Of a stretch of DNA of 47,353 nucleotides, positions 9,532-18,155 are shown one piece after another (within the stretch, counting starts at the first letter, position 1; each line of letters opens with the position of its first letter). The notes under the pieces are model-generated. The model saw only the letters and a list, made by a program, of their open reading frames with translations. It searched no databases and had not been told where the DNA came from. Source of the stretch: an uncultured Lachnospiraceae bacterium. Lineage in GTDB: Bacteria; Bacillota_A; Clostridia; Lachnospirales; Lachnospiraceae. The translations under genes and the position numbers were made by a program. The DNA lies in NCBI GenBank assembly GCA_910585355.1, contig CAJUDN010000002.1, forward strand, positions 1 through 47,353, read 5' to 3'.

Positions 9532-9592
9532 GCCGCCCCAAAAAGGGGGAGCTAACACATTTTCAGTGCCGCTCCCCCTCCGCCAGGGCGGC
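9532..9592 (-). terminator. Nested stem-loop, partial terminator or mRNA stabiliser between binding protein and OppB (island 1)
   Basis: Outer arms GCCGCCC (9532-9538) and GGGCGGC (9586-9592) enclose inner arms AGGGGGAGC (9544-9552) and GCTCCCCCT (9571-9579). In the direction of transcription the structure is followed by ATTTCTTTTTATC. A full terminator would cut off the transporter genes, so a partial attenuator or a 3'-end stabiliser that favours the abundant binding protein is likelier. Confidence 0.7.
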
Positions 9593-9601
9593 GTCTCATG
9601 T

Positions 9602-9655
9602 CATACCTATATGAGGTATGCCCACCCGGGCACACCGCAATACAAGGTATACCTT
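9602..9655. repeat. Two small palindromes at the binding-protein stop codon
   Basis: CATACCT-ATATG-AGGTATG lies at 9602-9620 and the perfect palindrome AAGGTATACCTT at 9644-9655, overlapping the stop of the binding-protein gene. Both share the core AGGTAT/ATACCT. They could be folded mRNA or protein-binding sites; nothing decides between these. Confidence 0.55.
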
Positions 9656-11309
9656 ATTCAGCCGGAACAAAAATGTTGGAGTAATCGTGATGGCTGGTCG
9701 GATAGATGTCAATTCCGCCGGTGCCTTTCTTCACACCAATAAAACCGTCTGCAAAATAAAGCGGGATATACGGAACGTGCTCATAAACGTCTTCCTGAAT
9801 CTGCTTATAGTATTCCTTTCTCTGTGCCTCATCCTCCTCACAAACAGCCTTGTCAAGAAGATCCATTACCTCACTGCTGTCATAATGCGCCTTGTTTACT
9901 GCGGAACCCGGCTGTAAAATACGTCTTGCGTCGTCGCCAAAGATATTAAAGCCCATACCATAAATACAAGACTGATGTTCGCCATTAGTCGTTGTTGTGC
10001 TGATACCTGCGGAGTCAAGTTCAACGATATTAACGGTAATTCCAATATCCTTTAACTGGCTCTGCATAAGCTCTGCAATCGTTTTACGCTCTGCACCGCT
10101 GACAGAAATATCCAGAGTGGCGCCTCCGCTGGGATACGCTTTTGCAAGATATTCTTTCGCTTTGTCAAGGTCTCTTTCATAACCGCCAAGATCAACGTAA
10201 CCGTACTCGCTCCAGCCCCAGAAGGAAGTTGCTTTTTTTCCATGGCCTTCCGCTGCAACCGCGATGATCGTATCCAGGTCAATGGCATATGCAACTGCCT
10301 TTCTCAGATCTTCATTGTCAGCCGGCGTCTTCTGTGTATTAAATGCCAAGTAAGTAAGAGAGCCGCCGTCATACTGAACCAGATCCAGATTCGGATCGTC
10401 TTCGATAGTGCCAAGTTCAATCGTTGCCGGTTCTGCACAAATATCGACTTCCCCGTTCTGCAAAGCAATCAGACGTGCAGAGTCTTCCGGAATATAGCGG
10501 AAGGTAAAGCTCTTTGCATTGGGAGCGCCTCTCCAGCTGTCCTCAAAAGCAACTAATTTTGTATAGTTACCAAACTCATAAGAATCAACCATCCAGGGGC
10601 CTGTACCCACTGCCGGTCCCTTCACCGGGTCATCGGTAATTGCTTTTTCACTCTGGATACAGGAAGTGGGAAGAGTCATCATATAGGGCCAGTCCAGATT
10701 GGGGTCAACAAGAACCATCTTTACTGTCAGGTCATCAACCGCTTCTATACTTTCCACCTTCAGGAACAGACCATTACATGCTGTGGTTCCTTCCATTCTG
10801 TTAAAAGTAAATACAACGTCAGACGCCTTAAAGGGCTCGCCGTTATGGAACTTAACACCCTCTCTTAATTTAAAGATGTATGTTTTTCCGCCGTCCTCTG
10901 TGGACCACTCGATTGCCAGCTGCGGCTCAACCTCGCCGGTGGCATTGTTGAAATGCACCAGAGTATCCTGAATCATACGCCACATATAGTTATGCTGGGT
11001 ATTGCTGGCATCCATCTGGTCGATGGTTGTATGTTTCGATTTCATACCAATTACAATATCATCTTTTAAGGCCACTCCCTCCGGCGGAGTCGCTGCATTG
11101 ATCGCGCCATCCGCTGTTCCGGCCGCTCCGCCTTTCGTTTCAGCCGCGCCGCCCGCCGTCTCTTTTGAGTCCGCGGCCGCTGTGCTTCCGGCTTCTGCCT
11201 GTGTGGTTGTCTGGCCCTGGTCCCCGCCGCCGGAACATCCGGCCAGCGTGCCTGCCATCATAACTGCGGCCATCAGAATGGCTGTTATACGGTACATTTT
11301 CTTTGTCAT
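9654..11309 (-). CDS. Peptide-binding lipoprotein, SBP family 5 (island 1)
   Basis: A 551-residue extracellular solute-binding protein of family 5 (OppA/DppA type). A lipoprotein signal peptide ends in the lipobox LAGC with Cys25 as lipid anchor. It is followed by a roughly 50-residue flexible linker rich in Gly, Ala and Thr and then the two-lobed binding domain, with the family hallmarks VKFHNGEPFKASDV and GTGPWMV. It is displayed on the outer face of the membrane and hands substrate to OppBC. GAGGAGGAAC precedes the ATG. It is the first gene of island 1, behind a strong promoter and the proposed LysR operator. It resembles dipeptide and glutathione binders but the ligand cannot be assigned. 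Confidence 0.95.
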   Translation of the reverse strand: MTKKMYRITAILMAAVMMAGTLAGCSGGGDQGQTTTQAEAGSTAAADSKETAGGAAETKGGAAGTADGAINAATPPEGVALKDDIVIGMKSKHTTIDQMDASNTQHNYMWRMIQDTLVHFNNATGEVEPQLAIEWSTEDGGKTYIFKLREGVKFHNGEPFKASDVVFTFNRMEGTTACNGLFLKVESIEAVDDLTVKMVLVDPNLDWPYMMTLPTSCIQSEKAITDDPVKGPAVGTGPWMVDSYEFGNYTKLVAFEDSWRGAPNAKSFTFRYIPEDSARLIALQNGEVDICAEPATIELGTIEDDPNLDLVQYDGGSLTYLAFNTQKTPADNEDLRKAVAYAIDLDTIIAVAAEGHGKKATSFWGWSEYGYVDLGGYERDLDKAKEYLAKAYPSGGATLDISVSGAERKTIAELMQSQLKDIGITVNIVELDSAGISTTTTNGEHQSCIYGMGFNIFGDDARRILQPGSAVNKAHYDSSEVMDLLDKAVCEEDEAQRKEYYKQIQEDVYEHVPYIPLYFADGFIGVKKGTGGIDIYPTSHHDYSNIFVPAE

Positions 11310-11445
11310 ACGTGTTCCTCCTCTTTTGGTTCTTAATACAAATTAAAACAAAACTGCAAAAACGCCCCTTTTTAAGAGAGGTGTCTGCACACCCCAACCG
11401 TTTTAGTGGTTCAGTTCTTAAAAAGAAGCGCTTTTTATTAGCTTT

Positions 11446-11474
11446 ATTATAATTGCAAAACTCTTACGTGTCCA
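11446..11474 (-). promoter_or_regulatory. Sigma-A promoter of island 1
   Basis: On the minus strand, TGGACA (11474-11469) lies 17 bases before a perfect TATAAT (11451-11446). Transcription would begin near 11439, leaving a leader of about 130 bases with a small hairpin (GGTGT-GCAG-ACACC read on the minus strand, 11380-11393). Confidence 0.8.
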
Positions 11475-11477
11475 ATC

Positions 11478-11511
11478 ATTCTTACGAATATAATCCATTC
11501 GCATCTCGAAT
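11478..11511. promoter_or_regulatory. Proposed LysR-regulator binding region upstream of island 1
   Basis: Overlapping inverted repeats occur here: CGAAT-N7-ATTCG at 11485-11501, ATTCG-N5-CGAAT at 11497-11511 (a T-N11-A LysR box), and ATTC-TTAC-GAAT at 11478-11489. The LysR box is centred about 65 bases and the second site about 45 bases before the predicted transcription start, which is the usual layout of a LysR-activated promoter. The CGAAT-N7-ATTCG palindrome recurs upstream of the regulator operon at 13737-13753. Confidence 0.72.
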
Positions 11512-11517
11512 ATTTTC

Positions 11518-12411
11518 TCACATCTGCGAATAGATTGACAATTCTTTGACAGCAGAAAAATATTTTGTGGTAAATTTTATAAATTCTTCTATTTCTGGCA
11601 GTATTTTCAAATCTTTTTGGCGGATAAGATATATACTTCTGCAAAAATCTGGTATATCAATGGGTTTCAAACACACCTCATCCAGATCGCCGGTCCCCTC
11701 AATTTGTTCTCTCCAGGAATACTGGGGCCAGACTGCGACACCGAGTCCTTCTTTCACCATTCGTTTCAGAATATAAAAATTTTCACACTCGAACGCCACT
11801 TGGGGGATAAACCCCATTTCCTTGAATTTCTTATCGGAGATCAGGCGGATGCTGCCGCCCGCTTTCAATTCAATAAAGTCCTCATCTCGAAGATCATTCA
11901 GCGTGACAAGCTCCTTCATAGCCAGCGGCGAACTCTTTTTACATGCCAGAAGCAGTTCTTCATCCATAAGTTTTATGGAGTTGTTAAAAAATTTTTCCGG
12001 CAGCGTACTCCGGATACAGACATCCCAGCCAATGGCCTCTCTTTGCTCCATTACATTAAAAGAGATATCCGGGTGCACTTCATGGAATTTCCGGATCAGC
12101 TCCGGAATCAGAAGTCCCGCTGAAAGGGCGTTCAGCCTTATCCACTGCCGTGTTTTACCATTCTTCATTTCCCTGGGGATATCCTCTATTGCGGACAATA
12201 TTGGCAGAGCTTTCGCCTGGAGCAGGCGTCCCTCATGGGTCAGAGCGCAGTATTTGCCGTTCTTCTTCATAAGGTCAACGCCCAGCTCCTGCTCCAGCGC
12301 CTTTATTGCTTTACTGATTGACGGCTGGGTCACATGCAGCTCCTGTGCTGCCATAGAAATATTCTCATATTTTGCCGCACGGGCAAAGTATCTCAACTGA
12401 TAAAATTCCAT
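11518..12411 (-). CDS. LysR-family transcriptional regulator
   Basis: A 297-residue LysR-type regulator. The winged helix-turn-helix occupies residues 1-60 (MEFYQLRYFARAAKYENISM, then QPSISKAIKALEQELG), followed by a linker helix and a LysR substrate-binding domain from about residue 90. GGGAGGG precedes the ATG. It sits 38 bases after the AbgB-like amidohydrolase gene, apparently in one transcript, and immediately upstream of the island 1 promoter. A palindrome shared by both promoter regions suggests that it activates island 1 and regulates its own operon. The inducer could be an amino acid or acyl amino acid; this is inference. The arrangement recalls E. coli abgR-abgAB. Confidence 0.94.
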   Translation of the reverse strand: MEFYQLRYFARAAKYENISMAAQELHVTQPSISKAIKALEQELGVDLMKKNGKYCALTHEGRLLQAKALPILSAIEDIPREMKNGKTRQWIRLNALSAGLLIPELIRKFHEVHPDISFNVMEQREAIGWDVCIRSTLPEKFFNNSIKLMDEELLLACKKSSPLAMKELVTLNDLRDEDFIELKAGGSIRLISDKKFKEMGFIPQVAFECENFYILKRMVKEGLGVAVWPQYSWREQIEGTGDLDEVCLKPIDIPDFCRSIYLIRQKDLKILPEIEEFIKFTTKYFSAVKELSIYSQM

Positions 12412-12449
12412 TGCCGCCCTCCCATGCTGTCATTAAAAAAATTCCGTTA

Positions 12450-13643
12450 TTATTTTTTATAAAATTCCGGAATCTGTTTGTCATGGAATTCCCTGATCTC
12501 TTTCTGGAATTCCGGATTCGACAAAATATCATATGCCGTCATTGCAAGTCCCTTGGCTCCTTTAAGGCATACCTCCTGCGCTTCGGGCGAAGCGGCGGCT
12601 TCTGTATATTCCACCGTATGGGCCTGTATGGACGCGTCATCTGTGATGGAAAGGTAATCGTGAATCGCCGGAATCTTAATCGATACATTTCCAATATCAG
12701 AAGAACCATATTGCTTTTTGGGATCCGGCCATGTCATCTCAATCCCAAGCTCATGCATATTATCCTTGAATGCCTGGCAGATGGGCTTGCTGGGATATCT
12801 TTCCGCCGAAATATCATCCCATGTGACCTCTCCCTTCGCGCCTGTGAGTCTTTCAGCGTTGGCAACGCATGTTTTTATCAGCTGAATCAGGTCCTCAATC
12901 CGCTTCATTGTATCGGCGCGCAGACAAAACGCGCAGCTTGCAAAAGCCGGGATAATATTGGATGCGGTTCCTCCATCTGAAATAATGCCGTTAATATTGT
13001 CCTGCGGGTCAAAAGTGGGCCTTGCCATATCGATCTGGTTAAATACGCTGATAACAGCGCTCAGGGCATTAATCCCATTCTGCGGCGCAGAAGAATGAGC
13101 GCCCTTTCCCCGGAAGCTCACTTTAACTGTGCAGGCGGCACGGCCTCCGCGCCCCACCAGATTGGAGCCGCCCCCCGAAGGATGCATCATCAGTGCATAA
13201 TCCACATCATCAAATGCTCCATTTGCCAGAAGCTTTACCTTCCCTGCTCCTCCCTCTTCCGCCGGTGTTCCTATGATGCAGATTCGCCCGGGAACAGAAT
13301 CCAGTAAAGAAGACAATCCCAGGAAAGCCCCCACTGCACAGGTGGCAATCAGATTATGGCCGCAGCCATGTCCGATTCCGTTCAATGCGTCATATTCCGC
13401 CAGGAATGCCACAGTCGGCCCGTCACCGTTTCCTTTGGCATCCGCGCGGAAGGATGTAGGAAGGCCGCCATACCCTTTTTCCACAGAGAAACCATGGTTT
13501 TCCAGTGTTTCACTGATAAAGTCCACTGCTTTGAACTCTTCGAAGCCCAATTCCGGATTGTCATGTATGTTCTTCGAGAGCTTCAGAAGGTCTTCTCTTG
13601 CGGCCTCCACAGTTTCCACTATTTTCTGTTTCTTGTTGTCCAT
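12450..13643 (-). CDS. M20 amidohydrolase, AbgB/PM20D2-like
   Basis: A 397-residue M20 amidohydrolase of the AbgB/PM20D2 branch, which includes enzymes cleaving p-aminobenzoyl-glutamate and amino-acyl-amino-acid dipeptides. The diagnostic motif EYDALNGIGHGCGHN is present near residue 90, then GTPAEEG (catalytic and metal Glu), MMHPSG, and a late His in SIQAHTVEY. No signal peptide. AAAGGAG precedes the ATG. It is first in a two-gene unit with the LysR regulator. Together with the AbgA-like gene at the end of island 1 it may provide a two-part or sequential amide hydrolase set. E. coli AbgB is about 480 residues, so this is a shorter relative. Confidence 0.92.
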   Translation of the reverse strand: MDNKKQKIVETVEAAREDLLKLSKNIHDNPELGFEEFKAVDFISETLENHGFSVEKGYGGLPTSFRADAKGNGDGPTVAFLAEYDALNGIGHGCGHNLIATCAVGAFLGLSSLLDSVPGRICIIGTPAEEGGAGKVKLLANGAFDDVDYALMMHPSGGGSNLVGRGGRAACTVKVSFRGKGAHSSAPQNGINALSAVISVFNQIDMARPTFDPQDNINGIISDGGTASNIIPAFASCAFCLRADTMKRIEDLIQLIKTCVANAERLTGAKGEVTWDDISAERYPSKPICQAFKDNMHELGIEMTWPDPKKQYGSSDIGNVSIKIPAIHDYLSITDDASIQAHTVEYTEAAASPEAQEVCLKGAKGLAMTAYDILSNPEFQKEIREFHDKQIPEFYKK

Positions 13644-13669
13644 ATTATTGTCTCCTTTCTTTTAATCCT

Positions 13670-13698
13670 ATATTACATGTTACCATATGGATTTTCAA
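13670..13698 (-). promoter_or_regulatory. Promoter of the amidohydrolase-LysR operon
   Basis: On the minus strand TTGAAA (13698-13693) stands 17 bases from TAATAT (13675-13670), just ahead of the ribosome site AAAGGAG and the ATG at 13643. Confidence 0.65.
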
Positions 13699-13736
13699 TT
13701 TACCAATGAATCACCCCTGCTAATCTATAATAATTG

Positions 13737-13753
13737 CGAATAGTATGTATTCG
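13737..13753. promoter_or_regulatory. Proposed LysR-regulator operator upstream of its own operon
   Basis: The palindrome CGAAT-AGTATGT-ATTCG matches the CGAAT-N7-ATTCG palindrome at 11485-11501 in both arms and spacing. It lies about 80 bases before the predicted start of the amidohydrolase-LysR transcript, which suggests autoregulation. Confidence 0.65.
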
Positions 13754-13819
13754 TTTCCCGTATTTTCTTTCCTGCTATTGCTCTCATAAGGGAAACGCAG
13801 ATTCACAAAGCCAGAAATT

Positions 13820-13849
13820 GGGCGGCAGGGACTAAATCCTCTGCCGCCC
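13820..13849 (-). terminator. Terminator of peptide island 2
   Basis: A hairpin with nine-base arms GGGCGGCAG (13820-13828) and CTGCCGCCC (13841-13849) lies 25 bases beyond the stop of serine hydrolase copy 2. In the direction of transcription it is followed by AATTTCTGGCTTTG, a weak T-rich tract. Confidence 0.7.
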
Positions 13850-13874
13850 GATTATGAAGGGGAGGTTATCTATA

Positions 13875-15272
13875 CTATATGCTGATATATTCTGTTCCAT
13901 TTTCCGCCCGCGGCAAAATCCTGCCGCGGAACCGGACGCCAAACACCTCTTTCGCATCATTTTCCATCAAAATCAGATCGTCTGTAACCAGCGGGGCTGA
14001 TGTTTCCAGAATTCCAGGAAGTATCATACGGCAGGGAACCGGCTGTCCCCCCGCTTCCATATAAATTCCTTCGTCCTTCACCGTAAGCCGCACCTGCACG
14101 CCTTCACCGGATTCATAAAGCCCCTCTGCCTTCTTTTGCAGCTCCCTGCTCCATGGGACCGTCGGGAGGAAGGGTTCCTCCTCAAGTCTCATTCCGGTTA
14201 TCCACCGAAATGCCATATCTGCCACATGGGAAACGGGAATCCTGGTGGTATTGCAGAATACCAGTACGCCCAGACAAAGCCTTGGCTCCCATGCCATATA
14301 ATTAGAGATTCCCGTAAGGCTCCCTCCGTGTCCCCAGATCGTCAGGCCGCCGATTCTTTTCTGGGACAGGCCGTATCCGTACCACTGTCCATAATGATAT
14401 TCCTGCCTGGGCATACACATTTTAAGAATCTTTCCTCTTCCCACAAGCACATCTCCCGAGGGAGTCCGTCCCTCCCCCATATACATGCGGACATATTTTC
14501 TCATATCGCGGACCGTTGATTTGACCGCGCCGCCGCCCATTAACACAAAAGCATTGTCATAGAAATCCCGGTCATGCTCCCGCACTCCGTTCCGATGGAT
14601 ATAAAGCTCCGTCCCGTTCTCATCCCTGGACGGCCGTATGAATTCGCAGAAGCTCCGCTCCATTCCCATAGGTTCAAAAATATGTTTTTTTATGTACTCG
14701 CCATAAGAGGCCTCGCCGCCGAAACGGCGGATAATTTCCGACAGGATTCCATAGCAGTCGTTGGAATAACTCATATACCGTCCCGGTTCGCAGAGCCGTA
14801 TCTTCTGACCGTTGAGCCTCTCGCACACCAGATCGAGTCCCCTGTCAGCCAGTTTCTTGTCATACCCCAGTTCCCTGTTTCCACCGTCATAAATCCCCAG
14901 CTCTTCTGCCACGTCCTTCACCAGTATACGCTTTAACGGAAAGTACCCGGCGCTGTGGGTGAGAAGATGAGCAATCGTTACCCGCAGGTCCTCAAATTCA
15001 GGAATATAGGTATGAACCGCATCTTCCGTGGATAAAAGCCCTTTTTCTTCCATCTGCATAATAGCGAGGGCCGTAAACGATTTGCTGACAGAGGCCATTC
15101 CAAAGATGGTGTCCTCATTGAGCAAAAGCTTCCGATCTGCATCCCGGTATCCAAAAAAATTCTCATAGAGTGTGGATTCACTGTCAAATACAGATACGGC
15201 CATCCCCGCCGCATCATAACTCTCCATGATTTTTTCCACAAAAGCTTCGAATTCTTTTCTTCTGTTGTCCAT
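13875..15272 (-). CDS. Serine hydrolase, class C beta-lactamase/D-aminopeptidase family (copy 2)
   Basis: A 465-residue paralogue of the island 1 enzyme with the same three motifs: S61-V-S-K64, Y169-S-N171 and HGG within GHGGSLTG near residue 317. Long stretches are similar between the copies, for instance ENFFGYRDADRKL here and EKYFGYRDAEKKL in copy 1. No leader peptide is seen, so it is cytoplasmic. Its ribosome site GAGGAG lies inside the end of the OppF gene, six bases upstream, so it is part of the island 2 operon and its last gene. The pairing of a cytoplasmic hydrolase of this class with an Opp transporter in both islands implies that it acts on the imported substrate, possibly a D-amino-acid peptide or amide. 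Confidence 0.92.
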   Translation of the reverse strand: MDNRRKEFEAFVEKIMESYDAAGMAVSVFDSESTLYENFFGYRDADRKLLLNEDTIFGMASVSKSFTALAIMQMEEKGLLSTEDAVHTYIPEFEDLRVTIAHLLTHSAGYFPLKRILVKDVAEELGIYDGGNRELGYDKKLADRGLDLVCERLNGQKIRLCEPGRYMSYSNDCYGILSEIIRRFGGEASYGEYIKKHIFEPMGMERSFCEFIRPSRDENGTELYIHRNGVREHDRDFYDNAFVLMGGGAVKSTVRDMRKYVRMYMGEGRTPSGDVLVGRGKILKMCMPRQEYHYGQWYGYGLSQKRIGGLTIWGHGGSLTGISNYMAWEPRLCLGVLVFCNTTRIPVSHVADMAFRWITGMRLEEEPFLPTVPWSRELQKKAEGLYESGEGVQVRLTVKDEGIYMEAGGQPVPCRMILPGILETSAPLVTDDLILMENDAKEVFGVRFRGRILPRAENGTEYISI

Positions 15273-15278
15273 AGGCCG

Positions 15279-16253
15279 TTACTTCTCCTCACTCATTCCG
15301 TTGATTCTCTTCACATGATGGCAGGCAACAAAGTGTCCTGGAACAATTTCCTCCATAACAGGACCTTTTTTCCGGCAGACAGCCGTACAGTATTCACACC
15401 TGGGCGCAAACCGGCAGCCTGGTCTGGGATTCACCGGGGAGGAAATCTCGCCCTTTAAGAGAATTCTTTCATTCTGTCTGTCAATGTCAGGAATGGCAAT
15501 GGCAGCCAGAAGCGCCTTTGTGTAGGGGTGGTACTGATGCTCAAACAGAGCATCCCCGCTGCTGTATTCCACTACTTTTCCAAGATACATCACCAAAATA
15601 TCATCTGAGATATGTTTTACAACGGAAAGGTTGTGGGTGATAAATACATAGGTCAGCCCAAGTTCCTCCTGAAGATCCTGCATCAGATTCAAAATCTGTG
15701 CCTGAATGGAAACATCCAGGGCAGATACCGGCTCGTCACATACAATAAATTTCGGATTCATAGCCAGGGCTCTGGCCACGCCAATTCTCTGTCTCCTCCC
15801 ACCGTCCAGCTCATGAGGATAGGACCCCGCCAGGCTCGGCGCAAGCCCCACCGTATTCATTAATTCCGCTACCCGTCCTAACATCTGCTTTTTATCGCTG
15901 TACGCCTTGTAAATCTCCAGAGGTTCCTGGATGATTTCACTGACGCACATACGGGGATTCAGAGAGGAAAACGGGTCCTGGAAAATAATCTGCATATTCC
16001 TCCTCAGCTCTTTAAGCTGGGATTTCGTCACATTCGTAATATCCTGGCCTTCAAAATATATACTTCCTTCCGTGCTGTCTAAAAGGTGAAGAATGGTTCT
16101 TCCCAAAGTCGATTTTCCGCAGCCTGATTCTCCAACCACTCCAAGAGTTTTCCCTTTTTCAATGGAAAAGCTCACATCGTCCACAGCATGCAAAAGTCCC
16201 GCCGGGGTTTTAAAATATTTCTTTAAATGTTCCACTCTAAGGATTTCAGCCAT
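15279..16253 (-). CDS. Peptide ABC transporter ATPase, OppF/DppF type (island 2)
   Basis: A 324-residue ABC ATPase with Walker A GESGCGKST at residues 41-49, Walker B FIVCDEP and the altered signature LDGGRRQR (Asp for Ser) shared with the island 1 copy. C-terminal cysteines (CRFAPRC..C...C) match the Opp/Dpp extension. GAAGGAGGCGG precedes the ATG. The start overlaps the OppD stop by eight bases with the same ATGGCTGA seen in island 1, evidence that the transporter cores share an ancestor. Functions with OppD, OppB and OppC of this island. Confidence 0.95.
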   Translation of the reverse strand: MAEILRVEHLKKYFKTPAGLLHAVDDVSFSIEKGKTLGVVGESGCGKSTLGRTILHLLDSTEGSIYFEGQDITNVTKSQLKELRRNMQIIFQDPFSSLNPRMCVSEIIQEPLEIYKAYSDKKQMLGRVAELMNTVGLAPSLAGSYPHELDGGRRQRIGVARALAMNPKFIVCDEPVSALDVSIQAQILNLMQDLQEELGLTYVFITHNLSVVKHISDDILVMYLGKVVEYSSGDALFEHQYHPYTKALLAAIAIPDIDRQNERILLKGEISSPVNPRPGCRFAPRCEYCTAVCRKKGPVMEEIVPGHFVACHHVKRINGMSEEK

Positions 16254-17229
16254 GGCTCTCCGCCTCCTTCTGCACCCGCAGGCATTTTACAAAATGTCCC
16301 GGGCTGACTTCCAGGGTTTCCGGGTGACAGGCATCACATTCCGGCAGTTTTTTTCCGCATCTCGGCGCAAAATAGCAGCCCTTCGGCAGATTGGCCGGAT
16401 CCGGCATCAGGCCCGGTATCGGAATCAGCCGGGTATCCTTTTTATCCACATCCGGGATGGAACGGAATAAGCCAATGGTATAAGGATGCTTTGTATCTTT
16501 ATAAATATCCCTGAGAGACCCGTATTCTACAATCTCCCCGGCATACATGATTGCCACATGGTCACACTCTCCGGCCACGACTCCGAGATCATGGGTAATC
16601 AGAATCATGGAAGTATTTAATTCTTTTTTTAGTTTTGCCATCAGTTCCAGCACCTGAGCCTGTATGGTTACATCCAGAGCCGTTGTGGGTTCATCGGCAA
16701 TCAGAAGCTCCGGGTTGCAGGCCAGGGCAATGGCAATTACCACTCGCTGCTTCATTCCTCCAGAAAACTGATGGGGATAGTCTCCATACCGGGAGGCAGG
16801 AATACCGACCAGTTCCAGCATCTGTTTCGCCTTTTCTCTAATCTCCTGGCGGCTTTTCTTCTCATTATGCAGCTTAATCACTTCTGCAATCTGGTCTCCT
16901 ACTGTAACAACCGGATTCAGGGAAGTCATGGGATCCTGGAAAATCATGGAGATTTTTCCGCCGCGGATTTTTCTCATGTCTTTCTCACTCTTTTTCAAAA
17001 GGTCTTTTCCCTCGAAAAGAACTTCTCCGCTTTTAATTTTCCCATGGGGCCCCGGAACCAGCTTCATGATGCTTAATGCTGTGGTAGTCTTTCCGGCGCC
17101 GGTTTCTCCCACAAGGCCGATGGTCTCCCCCTTGTTAATGTGAAAGGACACATGATTAACGGCTTTTACCGTTCCTCTGTCACTTTTAAATTCCACGTTC
17201 AGGTCCCGTATATCAAGAAATTTTTCCAT
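16246..17229 (-). CDS. Peptide ABC transporter ATPase, OppD/DppD type (island 2)
   Basis: A 327-residue ABC ATPase with Walker A GETGAGKT at residues 41-48, signature FSGGMKQR, Walker B LLIADEP plus TTALD, and the cysteine-containing Opp C-terminal domain (CYFAPRCGKKLPEC). AGGAGGAGG precedes the ATG. It pairs with the OppF encoded next. It is similar to, but clearly diverged from, the island 1 OppD, so the two systems probably take up different ligands. Confidence 0.95.
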   Translation of the reverse strand: MEKFLDIRDLNVEFKSDRGTVKAVNHVSFHINKGETIGLVGETGAGKTTTALSIMKLVPGPHGKIKSGEVLFEGKDLLKKSEKDMRKIRGGKISMIFQDPMTSLNPVVTVGDQIAEVIKLHNEKKSRQEIREKAKQMLELVGIPASRYGDYPHQFSGGMKQRVVIAIALACNPELLIADEPTTALDVTIQAQVLELMAKLKKELNTSMILITHDLGVVAGECDHVAIMYAGEIVEYGSLRDIYKDTKHPYTIGLFRSIPDVDKKDTRLIPIPGLMPDPANLPKGCYFAPRCGKKLPECDACHPETLEVSPGHFVKCLRVQKEAESHG

Positions 17230-17253
17230 ATTTGTCCTCCTCCTGCCTGTACA

Positions 17254-18153
17254 CTATTTAAGCTTCGGATCAAGGGCATCTCTCAGACCATCTCCAAACA
17301 GGTTAAGGGAGAGAATCGTCGTCATGATCGCCAGACCAGGGAACATTACCACAAACCAGTAATCGCGCACATACTGTCTGCCTGCCGATAACATGCTGCC
17401 CCACTCCGCGGTGGGCGCCTGCACGCCAAGTCCGATAAAACTTAAAGAAGCTGCGTTGATGATGGAACCGGCCACCCCCAGAGTAACTTGTACAATAATG
17501 GGGGCCAGGCAGTTGGGGAATATATGCTTCAATATGATTCTGGCATCACTGGCCCCAATGGCATGGGCTGCCTCTATAAATTCCTGATCTTTCACGGTCA
17601 GAATGGAAGCGCGCACCGTTCTGGCATATCTTGGAATTGCCCCAATGCTGATGGCCAGCATCATGTTGAACAGACCGCTCCCCAGAGCCGCTGCAATGGC
17701 AATGGCCAGGAGAAGGCTGGGAATCGCCTGGAGAACATCGCAAAACCGCATTATAATATTGTCGGTTTTGCTTCCATAATATCCGGCAAAGGCCCCAAGA
17801 ATGGTTCCTGCGACCGCCCCCATTCCCGTAGCCACAAAACCAATCAGCAGGGAAATCCTGGCTCCGTACAAAATACGGCTGTAAATGCACCGGCCCAGAT
17901 TATCCGTACCAAAAGGAAACTCCCGGCAAGGGGCCGTAAACCGCCGCATTACGTCCTGATCGTCGTACCCGTAAGGAGCCAGCTGTTCGGCAAAAACGCC
18001 TCCCAAAATCAGAATCACCAAGATCACCAGGCCTGCAATGGCAACTTTATTTTTTCTCAGCCTGTCCCATGCCTGCACGAACTGGCTCTGTTTTTTATAC
18101 ATGGAGATATCTTCCACCGCATTCGGATTGTTTTTCCTTGTTTCTTCCGCCAT
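17254..18153 (-). CDS. Peptide ABC transporter permease, OppC/DppC type (island 2)
   Basis: A 299-residue permease: a cytoplasmic N-terminal segment of about 35 residues, a first helix, FGTDNLGRCIYSR typical of OppC, then the BPD_transp_1 domain with the EAA loop in FIEAAHAIGASDAR. The ribosome site GAGGAGG is provided by the last codons of the OppB gene, which ends two bases before this ATG, so translation is coupled. Confidence 0.94.
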   Translation of the reverse strand: MAEETRKNNPNAVEDISMYKKQSQFVQAWDRLRKNKVAIAGLVILVILILGGVFAEQLAPYGYDDQDVMRRFTAPCREFPFGTDNLGRCIYSRILYGARISLLIGFVATGMGAVAGTILGAFAGYYGSKTDNIIMRFCDVLQAIPSLLLAIAIAAALGSGLFNMMLAISIGAIPRYARTVRASILTVKDQEFIEAAHAIGASDARIILKHIFPNCLAPIIVQVTLGVAGSIINAASLSFIGLGVQAPTAEWGSMLSAGRQYVRDYWFVVMFPGLAIMTTILSLNLFGDGLRDALDPKLK

Positions 18154-18155
18154 GA

